This document shows positions 1 through 9,862 of a stretch of DNA of 64,000 bases, piece after piece. The stretch's first letter is position 1. Every line of letters begins with the position of its first letter. The notes beneath the pieces were generated by a model. The model did no database searches and was not told the DNA's origin. It was given only the letters and a program-made list of their open reading frames with translations. Location of the stretch: assembly GCF_030295385.1 (NCBI RefSeq), contig NZ_AP027079.1, positions 1,736,001-1,800,000 on the forward strand, written 5' to 3'. Source of the stretch: Geothrix oryzae. Its GTDB lineage: Bacteria > Acidobacteriota > Holophagae > Holophagales > Holophagaceae. The position numbers and the translations under genes were made by a program.

Positions 1-621
1 CTGGGCATCGGCAAGGACGAGGCCCTCTCCCGCTCCGGCGGCGGCGTCAGCGCCTGCGCCACCTGCGACGGTTTCTTCTTCCGCGGCAAGGAGATCGCCG
101 TGGTCGGTGGCGGTGATACGGCCATCGAGGAGGCCACCTTCCTCACCAAGTTCGCCACCAAAGTCCACCTCATCCACCGCCGGGACAAGCTCCGCGCCTC
201 CAAGGCCATGCAGGACCGCGCCCTCAAGAACGAGAAGATCCAGCCCCACTGGAACCAGACCGTGCTGGATGTGGTCACGGCCACCCACGAGACGCCCATG
301 GGCGAGAAGGTGGAGAAGATCCGCGCCCTGAAGCTCAAGGACACCGCGAACGGCGCCGAGTCCGAACTCCCGGTCGAAGGGCTCTTCGTGGCCATCGGAC
401 ACCAACCCAACACCGGCCTCTTCGCGGGCCAGCTGCCCATGGATGAGACCGGCTACCTCCAGGTGGAGAAGGGCTCCAGCCGCACCTCCATCCCCGGCGT
501 CTTCGCCTGCGGCGATGTGCAGGACCATGTCTACCGCCAGGCCATCACGGCCGCCGGCAGCGGCTGCATGGCCGCCATCGACGCCGAACGCTGGCTGGTC
601 GAGCAGGGTTTGGCCGAGTGA
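1..621 (+). CDS. trxB: Thioredoxin reductase, C-terminal part (5' end outside window)
   Basis: Flavoenzyme that passes electrons from NADPH to thioredoxin in the cytoplasm. The frame is open from base 1, so the N-terminal FAD-binding half lies upstream of the window. The redox-active CATC-D-G motif is at fragment residues 19-24, the NADPH-binding GGGDTA follows near residue 36, and the fragment ends with the FAD-contacting G-V-F-A-C-G-D-V segment and the AAGSGC helix usual for TrxB. The remaining 206 residues match the C-terminal two thirds of a ~315-residue TrxB. The stop is 12 bases before the GTG of the alanine racemase gene, so the two are probably co-transcribed. Family call is secure; only completeness is unknown. 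Confidence 0.93.
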   Translation: MGIGKDEALSRSGGGVSACATCDGFFFRGKEIAVVGGGDTAIEEATFLTKFATKVHLIHRRDKLRASKAMQDRALKNEKIQPHWNQTVLDVVTATHETPMGEKVEKIRALKLKDTANGAESELPVEGLFVAIGHQPNTGLFAGQLPMDETGYLQVEKGSSRTSIPGVFACGDVQDHVYRQAITAAGSGCMAAIDAERWLVEQGLAE

Positions 622-633
622 AGGCCCCCTGGC

Positions 634-1773
634 GTGAATGAACAGCACCTCGAACCCCTGAAGCCGCACCCGGAGGGGCGATCCCTCCGGGCCGAGGTGC
701 ACCTGGGGCGCATCGCGCGGAACCTGGATCGCATCCGCTCTGCCTCCGGGGGCCGGGAGATCTGGGGCGTGGTGAAGGCCAATGCCTACGGCCATGGCGC
801 CGTGCCCGTGGGCCGGGCCCTGGAGGAAGCGGGCGTCCACGGCCTCGCCGTCTCCAACCTGGAGGAGGGGCTTGAACTGCGCCAGGGCGGCATCGAATGC
901 CCCATCCTCGTGCTGGGCGGCCTCCGGCCTGAGGCTCTCCCCGCCGCCAGCGCCGAGGCCCTCACCATCGCCGTGGTAGGACCCGAGCATCTGGCCGACT
1001 ATGCGCGGATCCTCCCCCAGCATCCGGTCCGGCTCCACCTGAAGCTGGATACAGGCATGGGGCGGTTCGGCCTGCTGCCTTCTGAGCTGGGGGACTGCCT
1101 GCCCGACCTGCGGCGGCTGGGCGCCTGGATCGAAGGCGTCATGGGCCACTTTGCCACGGCGGACGACCCGGACCAGGGCTTCGCCCACCGCCAGCGCCGG
1201 ATCTTCGATGCCTGCCTGGCACAGCTCGCGGACGCGGGTATCCATCCGGCCCAGCGTCACCATGGCAACAGCGATGCCTGCCTGCGTGGCCTGCTCGACC
1301 AGGACACCCATCTGCGGCCCGGCCTGGCCCTGTTCGGCCTCACCACGATTCCCGAGGGGCACGCCCTGGGGCTGGAACCCGCCCTGGAGCTGGTGGCGGA
1401 GGTGGCCCGGGTGAAGGCCATGCCCGCCGGCGCCACCGTGGGCTACGGCCGGACCTTCGTGGCTCCCCACCCCCTCCAGATCGCTACGCTGGCCTGCGGC
1501 TACGCCGACGGCTACCGGCGGGACCTCGGGAACCGGGCCATGGTGGGCTTCCAGGGGCGAACCTTCCCCGTGGTGGGCCGGGTCTCCATGGATTACCTCA
1601 CCGTGGCCCTGCCCCTGGATGTGCCCATCGCCCCCGGGGATCCCATGGTGCTCTACAGCGCCGACCCTTCCGCTCCCCACGGGCTGGAGCGCCTGGCCCA
1701 GACCCTCGGCACCATCCCCTACGAGCTGACCTGCGCCCTCCACCGCCGCATCACTCGTCGTTTTTTTCCCTAA
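634..1773 (+). CDS. alr: Alanine racemase
   Basis: PLP enzyme interconverting L- and D-alanine for peptidoglycan. The 379-residue length is normal for the family. The PLP lysine is Lys48 in V-K-A-N-A-Y-G-H-G; the second catalytic residue is Tyr290 in C-G-Y-A-D-G-Y; G-R-V-S-M-D near the C terminus is the expected cofactor and substrate segment. The GTG at 634 is chosen because the protein then begins ~20 residues before the conserved domain; an ATG at 638 is in another frame. It follows trxB by 12 bases. The gene ends in a T-rich stretch just before the stop, and a hairpin lies directly downstream. Confidence 0.94.
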   Translation: MNEQHLEPLKPHPEGRSLRAEVHLGRIARNLDRIRSASGGREIWGVVKANAYGHGAVPVGRALEEAGVHGLAVSNLEEGLELRQGGIECPILVLGGLRPEALPAASAEALTIAVVGPEHLADYARILPQHPVRLHLKLDTGMGRFGLLPSELGDCLPDLRRLGAWIEGVMGHFATADDPDQGFAHRQRRIFDACLAQLADAGIHPAQRHHGNSDACLRGLLDQDTHLRPGLALFGLTTIPEGHALGLEPALELVAEVARVKAMPAGATVGYGRTFVAPHPLQIATLACGYADGYRRDLGNRAMVGFQGRTFPVVGRVSMDYLTVALPLDVPIAPGDPMVLYSADPSAPHGLERLAQTLGTIPYELTCALHRRITRRFFP

Positions 1774-1794
1774 TCGATCGATGAACTGCACTAC

Positions 1795-1820
1795 CATGGG
1801 GGCTTCCGCCTACGGCCCCC

Positions 1821-1823
<3 letters not shown>
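1795..1823 (+). promoter_or_regulatory. Hairpin enclosing the start codon of the diguanylate cyclase gene
   Basis: A perfect 9-bp inverted repeat, CATGGGGGC at 1795-1803 and GCCCCCATG at 1815-1823, has an 11-base loop. The distal arm includes the ATG of the next gene at 1821-1823. No Shine-Dalgarno sequence is visible before that ATG. In RNA this stem would hide the start codon. It may also act as a weak terminator for alr, although no T-run follows it. A regulatory role is inference. Confidence 0.45.
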
Positions 1824-3180
<1,357 letters not shown>

Positions 3181-3197
<17 letters not shown>

Positions 3198-5493
3198 AGA
3201 GATCGCCCAGACCCCTCAGGGTCAGCGTCAGATCGATGCGGTCCTCCCGCCCCCCGGAGACCAGGGCCTTGTTCACGGCCACATGGGTGAACTTAAGCAC
3301 ATAGGCCACGCAGGGTTCCACATAGGCCAGGGCCACCTGACTGGAGGCGAAGCCGCTCTGGTGGAAGTCGTAGTTGGCGCTGAATTCCAGGCGGAGGCGG
3401 TCATCCCAGAAGCGCTGGACGCCACCCACCTGCAGGCCCTTCTGCCGCACCAGAAAGCGGTTGATGCCCGTGGAGAAGTAGGCCAGGTTGAAGCGGCTCC
3501 CATCCTGGGCCTTCACATCCAGGCTCAGGGCATTGTCGGAGCCCCCGGCGCCCAGGTCCGAGGACCGTCGGAGGCTGATCCGCAGGCGCTCGTCGGGCTC
3601 CACATCCAGGTCCGTGTCCACGCTGGACCAGCCCTTCTTGTAGCGCCCGTCGCTGAGGATGATGGGCGAGGCGTGATAGCGGGTGGCGATCCGCAGGCGC
3701 GCGAGATCGGCGAAGCCGGAACCCGAGCCCGGCCGGCCCAGGACATGCTGTTTGAGGCCCAGCTCGATGCTCCGCTCGCCGGAGGCGCTCTCGTTGACGC
3801 CCGGGAAGGAGTCCACGGTGTCGAAGCGCGGCAGGGCGCCAGCCTCCGAGTACCGGCTGGTCTCGGTGAACCCGAAATAGGGTTCCGCCACATGCTTCAA
3901 CTCGCCCTTGTAGCCGAAGAGGGAAAAGTCCTTGAAGCTCCGGCCCACCTGGGGGCCCGAGAGGCGGAGGTGCCCCGAGGCCAGGAACCGCGTCGCCGCG
4001 GCGCCATCCACCTGGAAGGGGCTGGTGGCCGGATTCACCGCCGTGTCGCTGCTTCCCCCCTCGGCATCGAAGACCGGGGAGCTCAGCGAGGCGCTGTAGT
4101 GGGTGGCGCGGCCCATGACCTCGAGGTCGGCCCGGAAGGGGCCCCACTGGCCCAGGCGCCCGTGCAGGCGCGTGTTGGTGTCCTGGCGGTCCCAGGCATA
4201 GGCCCGATCGGGCGTGGTGGTGCTGCCTTCGACGCGGTAGGCGAAGCGCCCCAGCCGCACGCCGCCGTCCAGGTAGAGCTGCGCGCCCAGCGCCACCGGA
4301 AAGAACCGGAACTCGCCCTGGGGCAGGGTCTGCCGCCGGAGGGAGGCCGGAAAATCCGGGCTGTAGAAGGGATCGCCCTGATCCGTCGTGAAGAAGAAGC
4401 TCCGCTGCTCCGCCGCCGAGAGGCTGAGGCTGCCGAAGGTGAAGCTGCGCCCCAGGTAGAGGGCCGAATCGAAGGTTGTGGCCCCCAGGTAGCCGATGCC
4501 CTTGCCGAAGTCCGCATCCACCAGGTTGTCCGAGGCCTGGTTCACATCGGCGGTCAGCTGCCAGCCGTCTTCCCGCTGCCAGACCTCGTTCAGCGAGTAG
4601 CGGTAGCGGTGGGTATCGAGGCTGCGCTGGTGGATGGTCTGCCCGGACAGGCTCCCCTGGTGGGTCAGGTCCGGCCGCCAGCGCATCTCACCGCCCCAGA
4701 GGACGCCCTCCTTGCTGAAGTATTCCGGCGCGAGGGTGGCATCCGCCGAGCTTCCCAGCACCTGGTAGTACGAAAGCCCCAGGGTGGAGCCGAAGGCGCT
4801 CGAGAGTCCCAGCTTCGGAGGCAGCAGGCCCGAGGTCCGCTCCGCCTGGGCCGGGTAGAGGGCGTAGGGCAGGTAGAAGATGGGCACGGGCCCCATCTGG
4901 ACCCGGGCATTCCACAGGGTCGCGAAGCCGTCGAGATCCACCTTCAGGGAGGAGAGCCGCGCCTTCCAGCCAGGCCGCTCTTCCGGGCACGGACTCAATT
5001 CCACGCTGTCGAAGGACCAGGTCCGCAGGGTGGTGAAGGCCACATGGGAGGAGCGGAGGGTCCAGGTCGGAGGCAGGTCCATCTGGAGCGCCCAGGCCTC
5101 GCCGGACCGCCGTTCCCAGTCCATCTCCAGCCGTTCGCTGCGCAGGCGCAGGCCGGGGCCCTCCAGGCGGATGTGGCCCGAGGCCACCAGGCGCCCTTCG
5201 GAAATGCGGTACTCGATGTGATCTGCCAGGAGCAGCAGGCCCTCGGCCTGGATGGCGCCCTGCTCAAGGATCCAGACATCCCCCTGTTCGCGGACCCGCT
5301 CCCCGCGCCAATCGAAGGGCACGCGGGAAAGGCCCGGACCCGACTCCACCTGGAAGGGCCTCAGGGGAAGCAGCTCCGCCAGGGTGGGCGCCTCCAGCGG
5401 GGCGGGAACGGGAATGGGGGGCGGCCCCTGCGCCGCCAGCAGGCACGGCAGGGCCCCCAGCAGCAGACCTCGGGTCTTCCCGGGGATGGCCAT
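3181..5493 (-). CDS. lptD: LPS-assembly protein LptD
   Basis: Outer-membrane beta-barrel that inserts lipopolysaccharide into the outer leaflet. The 770-residue protein begins with a signal peptide (hydrophobic L-L-L-G-A-L-P-C-L-L). An OstA-like beta-jellyroll follows (about residues 60-180), then the family hallmark P-I-F-Y-L-P-Y-A with E-R-T-S-G-L-L-P-P-K-L-G, then a long barrel ending in aromatic-rich strands. I chose ATG 5493 because it gives the signal peptide and lies 7 bases after the ZIP gene stop; the longer open frame to 5625 reads through that gene. It probably shares transcripts with the ZIP and RNase genes. The C terminus overlaps the diguanylate cyclase gene. Confidence 0.9.
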
Positions 5494-5500
5494 GAGTTGG

Positions 5501-6223
5501 TCAGTGATGGTGCGGCAGCAGCCGCGCGCTGAGCAGGAAGATCCCCACGCCGGAAAGCAGGGCCACCGTGCTGCGGAACCCCGAGACCTTCTGCACCTCC
5601 GGCAGCAGATCCGAACTGGCCACATAGAGCGCCAGCCCGGCCGTGAGCCCCAGGACCGGCCCCGTGGGGAGGTTCAGGAGGGACTGCCCGGCCGAGCCCA
5701 CGAGGGCCGCCAGGGCCAGGGTGCCCGCTGCGAGGAGGGCGCCCCGGTTCCCGAATCCCCGCACCAGGAAGATCGAGGCGATGGTGCCGCCTTCGGGGAT
5801 GCGGTGGAACAGGATGCCGAGCACCACCAGCGGGCCGAGGTTGCTGTGGGTGGCCAGGGCCGCCGCAATGGCTACGCCATCCATGAGGCTGTGCAGGGAC
5901 AGCCCGATCAGGGCGAGCACCCCGCTGAGGGGCGAGCCGTCCTTGTGGGTTTCCTCACCGTAGTGGAAGTGGAGCGTGATGCCGTGCTCCATCACATGGA
6001 CGAGCAGATAGCCCGCCAGCACCCACAGGGCGTTGGATTCCCCGCCCTTGGCCTCCAGGCACTCCGGGATGATGCGGACCACGGTCACGGAGAGCAGGTA
6101 GCCCGCCGCCACGCCGGAAAGAAGGCGCATGAACTGGGCCCGCCCCTGGAGGAACCGCACCACGCCCCAGCCACCCAGGAGGGTGGCGAGGGAGGCGAGG
6201 GGGGCCAGCCAGTAGAGGGACAC
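5501..6223 (-). CDS. ZIP-family metal (zinc/iron) transporter
   Basis: Inner-membrane protein of 240 residues predicted to import divalent metal, likely Zn(II) or Fe(II). It has about eight hydrophobic segments. The two signature helices are present: H-S-L-M-D-G at 111-116 and H-R-I-P-E-G at 140-145, which form the metal site in the family. A histidine-rich loop (H-F-H-Y-G-E-E-T-H) lies between membrane segments at about 85-93. It sits 6 bases after the RNase E/G stop and 7 bases before lptD, suggesting one operon. The sequence does not settle metal specificity. Confidence 0.9.
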   Translation of the reverse strand: MSLYWLAPLASLATLLGGWGVVRFLQGRAQFMRLLSGVAAGYLLSVTVVRIIPECLEAKGGESNALWVLAGYLLVHVMEHGITLHFHYGEETHKDGSPLSGVLALIGLSLHSLMDGVAIAAALATHSNLGPLVVLGILFHRIPEGGTIASIFLVRGFGNRGALLAAGTLALAALVGSAGQSLLNLPTGPVLGLTAGLALYVASSDLLPEVQKVSGFRSTVALLSGVGIFLLSARLLPHHH

Positions 6224-6229
6224 GGCCGG

Positions 6230-8461
6230 CTACTCGGCCTTGGCCTTCTTGGCCCGGGTCGTCTTGGGCTTGGGCTTTTCTTCCGCCGTTTCGGCCTTGT
6301 CGGCCTTCTTGGCGGGCGCCTTGGGGGCCTTGGCTTTAGGCGCGGCCTTCTTCTTGGCAGGAACTTCCGCCGTCACGGCCGGCTCGGAAACGGGAGTGGG
6401 AGCCGCGGCGGGTTCGGGCGCCGAGGTTACCTTCGCGCGGGGAGTGCGCTTGGGCTTGGCCAGATCCTTGACCGGGTCCACGGGCGCTTCGGGCGCAGCC
6501 ACGGCCCGAGCCGCGGCGCCGATCCGCGGACGGGGACTGGGGGTCAGCAGGCTGGCCACCAGGTCCGCCGTGACCTTCGGAGGTTCGGGCTGAGGGGCGG
6601 GTTCCGATCGGTCCTCGCGGGTCTCGACCGGGGTCGTGCCCTCGCCGTTCCGCTCGGCTCCGCCCTTGCGGCGACGCCGGCGGCGCTTGCGCTTGGCACC
6701 TTCGCCCTTGGGCTCGTCGCCAGATTCCTCGGTCCCCTCCTCGGACTCCTCGTCCTCGGGCTTGGCGCTCTCGAACAGGGCCCGCAGGCGCTCTCGTTCA
6801 TCCAGGGCCGCCCGCTGCAGATCGCGGCGGTCGTATTTGAAGGCTTCCTTCTTGGCTTCCTTGGGACCTTCGCCATGCACACCCAGCGCCTTGTCGAAGG
6901 AGATGGGGCTGTCGCCACCCAGCACCACCGTCTCCTCTTCCGGGGCGCCCTTCTCCCGGTGCGGCTTGGCAGCGGCAGGCTTCTCGGCCGGGGCCTCCTC
7001 TGCCCGCTCGATCTCGGCGGCCATCTCGCCATAGCCCATGGACCAGTCGGCCAGGATGAGGATCTTCGCGCCGCTCTCCTCCTCCATCTGCGTCAGGTCG
7101 CTGCGCTTCTCATTGAGCACCGCGGCGGCGATGGCCGGGGCCAGTTTCACGCGGATCTCCCCGATGCCGCCCTTGGCCAGGATGCCATGGAGCTTGCGGA
7201 CCACGGAGAGCGCCATCGCCTCGATGGTCTTCACCTTGCCGGTGCCGGCGCAGGTGGGGCAGGACTCGTGGTTCACATGCTGGAGGCTCGGGCGGATGCG
7301 CTGGCGGGTCATGACCAGCACGCCGAAGCGGTTGATCTTCCCCACCTCCATGCGCGCCTTGTCGGCCTTGAGACAGTCCACCAGCTTGTCCTGGACGGAG
7401 CGGATGTGGGACTCGCGCTTCATGTCGATGAAGTCGATGGCGATGAGGCCGGCCAGATCGCGCAGGCGCAGCTGGCGGGCCACTTCCTCCGCGGCCTCCA
7501 TGTTGGTCTTGAAGGCCATGTCCTCCACGCCGTCGCCGGAGGTCTTGCCGCTGTTCACATCGATGGCCACCAGGGCCTCGGTCTGATCCAGCACCAGGGC
7601 ACCGCCGCTGGGCAGAGGCACCTTCCGGCCGTAGACGCGGTCGATCTGTTCTTCCAGCTGGTAGCGGGTGAAGAGGGGCTTCTTGCCCGTGTAGTGCTTC
7701 AGCACCTCGAGGTACTGGGGCATGGTGCGCTTGAAGAAGGACTGGGCGGCATGGAAGGTGTCCAGGTCGTCGATCTGCACTTCCTCCACATCGGCGCTGA
7801 AGGTGTCGCGCAGCGTGCGGGTGACGACATCGTCCTCCTGCCACACGAGCCCGGGGCCGTGACGGTGCTTGTAGCGGTTCAGCACTTCCTTGTAGGTGTC
7901 CAGCAGGTACTCCAGGTCGCGCTCGAAGTCTTCCTTCGTCACGCCCAGACTGGCGGTGCGGACGATCACGCCGATGTCCTCGGGAATCTCCAGGGTGTCG
8001 ACGAGCTGCTTGAAGTGGCGGCGCTCTTCGGTGCTCTCGATCTTGCGGCTGATGCCGTTGACGGGGTTCCCGGGGGTGATCACCAGGTAGCGGCCCGCCA
8101 GGCTGATCTGGCCGGTCATCATGGCGCCCTTGCTGCCCAGTTCCTCGCGCACGGCCTGGACCAGGATCTCCTGGTCCCGCTGGAGGACATCCTGGATGCG
8201 GCCCCGGCGACCGTCGCCGCTCATCTCCCGGGGGAGCTCCCCGAGGGGCAGGAAGCCGTTCTTCTGACCGCCGAAGTGGACGAAGGCGGCCTGGAGGCTG
8301 GTGTCCACGCGGACGACCCTGGCCTTGTAGAGGTTGCCTTTGATCTTTTCGTTATGGAGAAATTCGACATCGTAATCGAACAGGACACCGTCGATCAGGG
8401 TGGCCACGCGGATCTCTTCCGGATCGGTGGCGTTGATCATCATCGTTTTCTTGGGATTCAA
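6230..8461 (-). CDS. rng: Ribonuclease E/G family endoribonuclease
   Basis: Endoribonuclease for rRNA maturation and mRNA decay. From the N terminus it has an S1 RNA-binding domain (about 40-125), the RNase E/G catalytic region with the metal-binding acidic motif I-D-V-N-S-G-K near residue 300 and I-D-F-I-D-M near 345, and a zinc-link C-P-T-C near residue 400. Beyond about residue 500 is a charged low-complexity tail. It contains a run of arginines (K-R-K-R-R-R-R-R-R-K) near 590 and an Ala/Lys/Pro-rich end. I chose the TTG at 8459-8461 because GGAG lies five bases upstream; the ATG at 8443 has no ribosome-binding site at proper distance. The tail may bind RNA or partner proteins, as in RNase E. 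Confidence 0.88.
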   Translation of the reverse strand: MNPKKTMMINATDPEEIRVATLIDGVLFDYDVEFLHNEKIKGNLYKARVVRVDTSLQAAFVHFGGQKNGFLPLGELPREMSGDGRRGRIQDVLQRDQEILVQAVREELGSKGAMMTGQISLAGRYLVITPGNPVNGISRKIESTEERRHFKQLVDTLEIPEDIGVIVRTASLGVTKEDFERDLEYLLDTYKEVLNRYKHRHGPGLVWQEDDVVTRTLRDTFSADVEEVQIDDLDTFHAAQSFFKRTMPQYLEVLKHYTGKKPLFTRYQLEEQIDRVYGRKVPLPSGGALVLDQTEALVAIDVNSGKTSGDGVEDMAFKTNMEAAEEVARQLRLRDLAGLIAIDFIDMKRESHIRSVQDKLVDCLKADKARMEVGKINRFGVLVMTRQRIRPSLQHVNHESCPTCAGTGKVKTIEAMALSVVRKLHGILAKGGIGEIRVKLAPAIAAAVLNEKRSDLTQMEEESGAKILILADWSMGYGEMAAEIERAEEAPAEKPAAAKPHREKGAPEEETVVLGGDSPISFDKALGVHGEGPKEAKKEAFKYDRRDLQRAALDERERLRALFESAKPEDEESEEGTEESGDEPKGEGAKRKRRRRRRKGGAERNGEGTTPVETREDRSEPAPQPEPPKVTADLVASLLTPSPRPRIGAAARAVAAPEAPVDPVKDLAKPKRTPRAKVTSAPEPAAAPTPVSEPAVTAEVPAKKKAAPKAKAPKAPAKKADKAETAEEKPKPKTTRAKKAKAE

Positions 8462-8806
8462 GGATTCTCCTGTGGTTCCCAGGGCTGCGGCTGGCGCAGG
8501 GTGTGCGCGGCGGCCTTGCATGGGGTTGGATTCGGGATGGGAGGTCGGGAAACCGAAGGGGGCCCTGCCCTGTCTTCGGCCACCCGGTAAGGAATAAGGG
8601 GATGGTCGCAATCCGCGAAAGCAAAGGGCGTGGCCTCGATTTGCCCGCAGGATCTTCAGTCATTAAACCCACTTATTCCCCGGGGGGCAAGCAAAGAGCG
8701 CCCAGCCCCCCGGATGCGGCCCCCGCTGAAGTTACACGGATGTCACAACCTGAGCCAGCGACCTTCACCTCCGGCCCCCAGAGTCGACCCATACGAGGAG
8801 GCACCG
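8462..8806. other. Divergent intergenic region between RNase E/G and pstS
   Basis: This 345-base gap separates the leftward RNase gene from rightward pstS and must hold both promoters. I see a candidate Pho box at 8731-8752 and a strong AGGAGG ribosome-binding site at 8796-8801. No convincing sigma-70 -35/-10 pair was found for either direction. An open frame runs from 8630 into pstS, but its residues before 8807 are not signal-peptide-like and are regarded as non-coding. Confidence 0.6.
8731..8752 (+). promoter_or_regulatory. Candidate Pho box upstream of pstS
   Basis: GTTACAC at 8731 and GTCACAA at 8742 are imperfect repeats 11 bp apart, the spacing and core (T-x-A-C-A) expected for tandem PhoB half-sites. 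The site lies 55 bases before the pstS ATG. A full PhoB response regulator is encoded in the same cluster. Binding is inferred. Confidence 0.55.
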
Positions 8807-9781
8807 ATGAGAATGCAAGTCCTGGCCCGCACCCTTCTGGCTGCTCTGGTGGGAATGTCCGCGACCGCCCAGACCGTCAAGGTCGATCCCAAGGTCACCA
8901 CCTACAAGAAGGTCTCCGGGATCAGCGGGAACCTGAACTCCATCGGGTCCGACACCCTGAACAACCTGATGGCCTATTGGGTTGAGGGATTCAACAAGAA
9001 GTATCCCAATGTGAAGATCCAGGTGGAAGGCAAGGGCTCGACCACCGCCCCTCCGGCCCTCATCGAGAGCACCAGCCAGCTCGGTCCCATGAGCCGCGAG
9101 ATGAAGCACGAGGAGATCGACAAGTTCGAGAAGAAGTTCGGTTATAAGCCCACCAAGGTGGCCGTCGCCATCGACACGCTGGCCGTGTTCGTGAACAAGA
9201 ACAGCACCGTCAAGTCCCTGAGCCTCCAACAGGTTGACGCCATCTTCTCCAAGACCCGCAAGGGTGGGCTGGCCAAGGACATCAAGACCTGGGGCGATCT
9301 CGGCCTGACCGGCGAGGCGGCCTCCAAGACCATCAGCCTCTACGGCCGCAACAGCGCCAGCGGCACCTACGGGTATTTCAAGGAGCACGCGCTCTTCAAG
9401 GGCGACTTCAAGGACACCGTCAAGGAACAGCCCGGTTCCTCCTCTGTGGTCCAGAGCGTCGGGTCCGACCGCTTCGCCATCGGCTACAGCGGCATCGGCT
9501 ACGCCACCTCGGGCGTCCGCGCCGTGCCCCTCTCCGATGAGAAGAAGAACGGCGGCGCGTCCTTCGCCGCGACCTACGAGAACGCCTTGAGCGGGAAGTA
9601 CCCCCTGTCCCGCTACCTCTATGTCTACATCAACAAGGACCCGAAGAAGCCCGTGGATCCCCTGACCCGCGAGTTCCTGAAGTTCGTGCTCAGCAAGGAG
9701 GGCCAGGAGATCGTCGTGAAGGACGGGTTCCTCCCCCTCACCGCCAAGATGGAAGCCGACGAGATCGCCAAGCTGAAGTAA
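8807..9781 (+). CDS. pstS: Periplasmic phosphate-binding protein PstS
   Basis: Solute-binding protein that captures phosphate and delivers it to PstCA. The mature protein follows a signal peptide ending in S-A-T-A-Q around residue 22. The phosphate-loop region G-S-D-T-L-N-N near residue 45 and the R-N-S-A-S-G-T segment in the middle match the family. The ATG at 8807 has AGGAGG five bases upstream, which fixes the start; the total is 324 residues. It heads pstSCAB-phoU-phoB behind a candidate Pho box. A strong stem-loop follows, probably keeping pstS expression above the rest of the operon. Confidence 0.95.
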   Translation: MRMQVLARTLLAALVGMSATAQTVKVDPKVTTYKKVSGISGNLNSIGSDTLNNLMAYWVEGFNKKYPNVKIQVEGKGSTTAPPALIESTSQLGPMSREMKHEEIDKFEKKFGYKPTKVAVAIDTLAVFVNKNSTVKSLSLQQVDAIFSKTRKGGLAKDIKTWGDLGLTGEAASKTISLYGRNSASGTYGYFKEHALFKGDFKDTVKEQPGSSSVVQSVGSDRFAIGYSGIGYATSGVRAVPLSDEKKNGGASFAATYENALSGKYPLSRYLYVYINKDPKKPVDPLTREFLKFVLSKEGQEIVVKDGFLPLTAKMEADEIAKLK

Positions 9782-9793
9782 GGAAGTCGCGCG

Positions 9794-9832
9794 CGGGCGT
9801 GCCGGGGGGATCCTCCGGCACGCCCGTGTTTT
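9794..9832 (+). terminator. Stem-loop between pstS and pstC
   Basis: A perfect 12-bp inverted repeat, CGGGCGTGCCGG at 9794-9805 and its complement at 9815-9826, has a 9-base loop and is followed by TGTTTT. It resembles an intrinsic terminator or a 3'-stabilising hairpin. Since pstCAB follow closely, it more likely gives partial termination or processing than a full stop. Confidence 0.75.
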
Positions 9833-9862
9833 GACCCGGACCCGACCCTCTTACGAGACCCC

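Noticed and set aside
3283..5532. 749-codon open frame antisense to lptD
   Set aside because: It mirrors lptD in a high-GC region, is rich in Gly/Ala/Pro/Arg with no recognisable domain, and has no ribosome-binding site.
5252..8590. 1112-codon open frame antisense to the ZIP and RNase genes
   Set aside because: It spans two well-supported genes on the other strand and shows only low-complexity composition.
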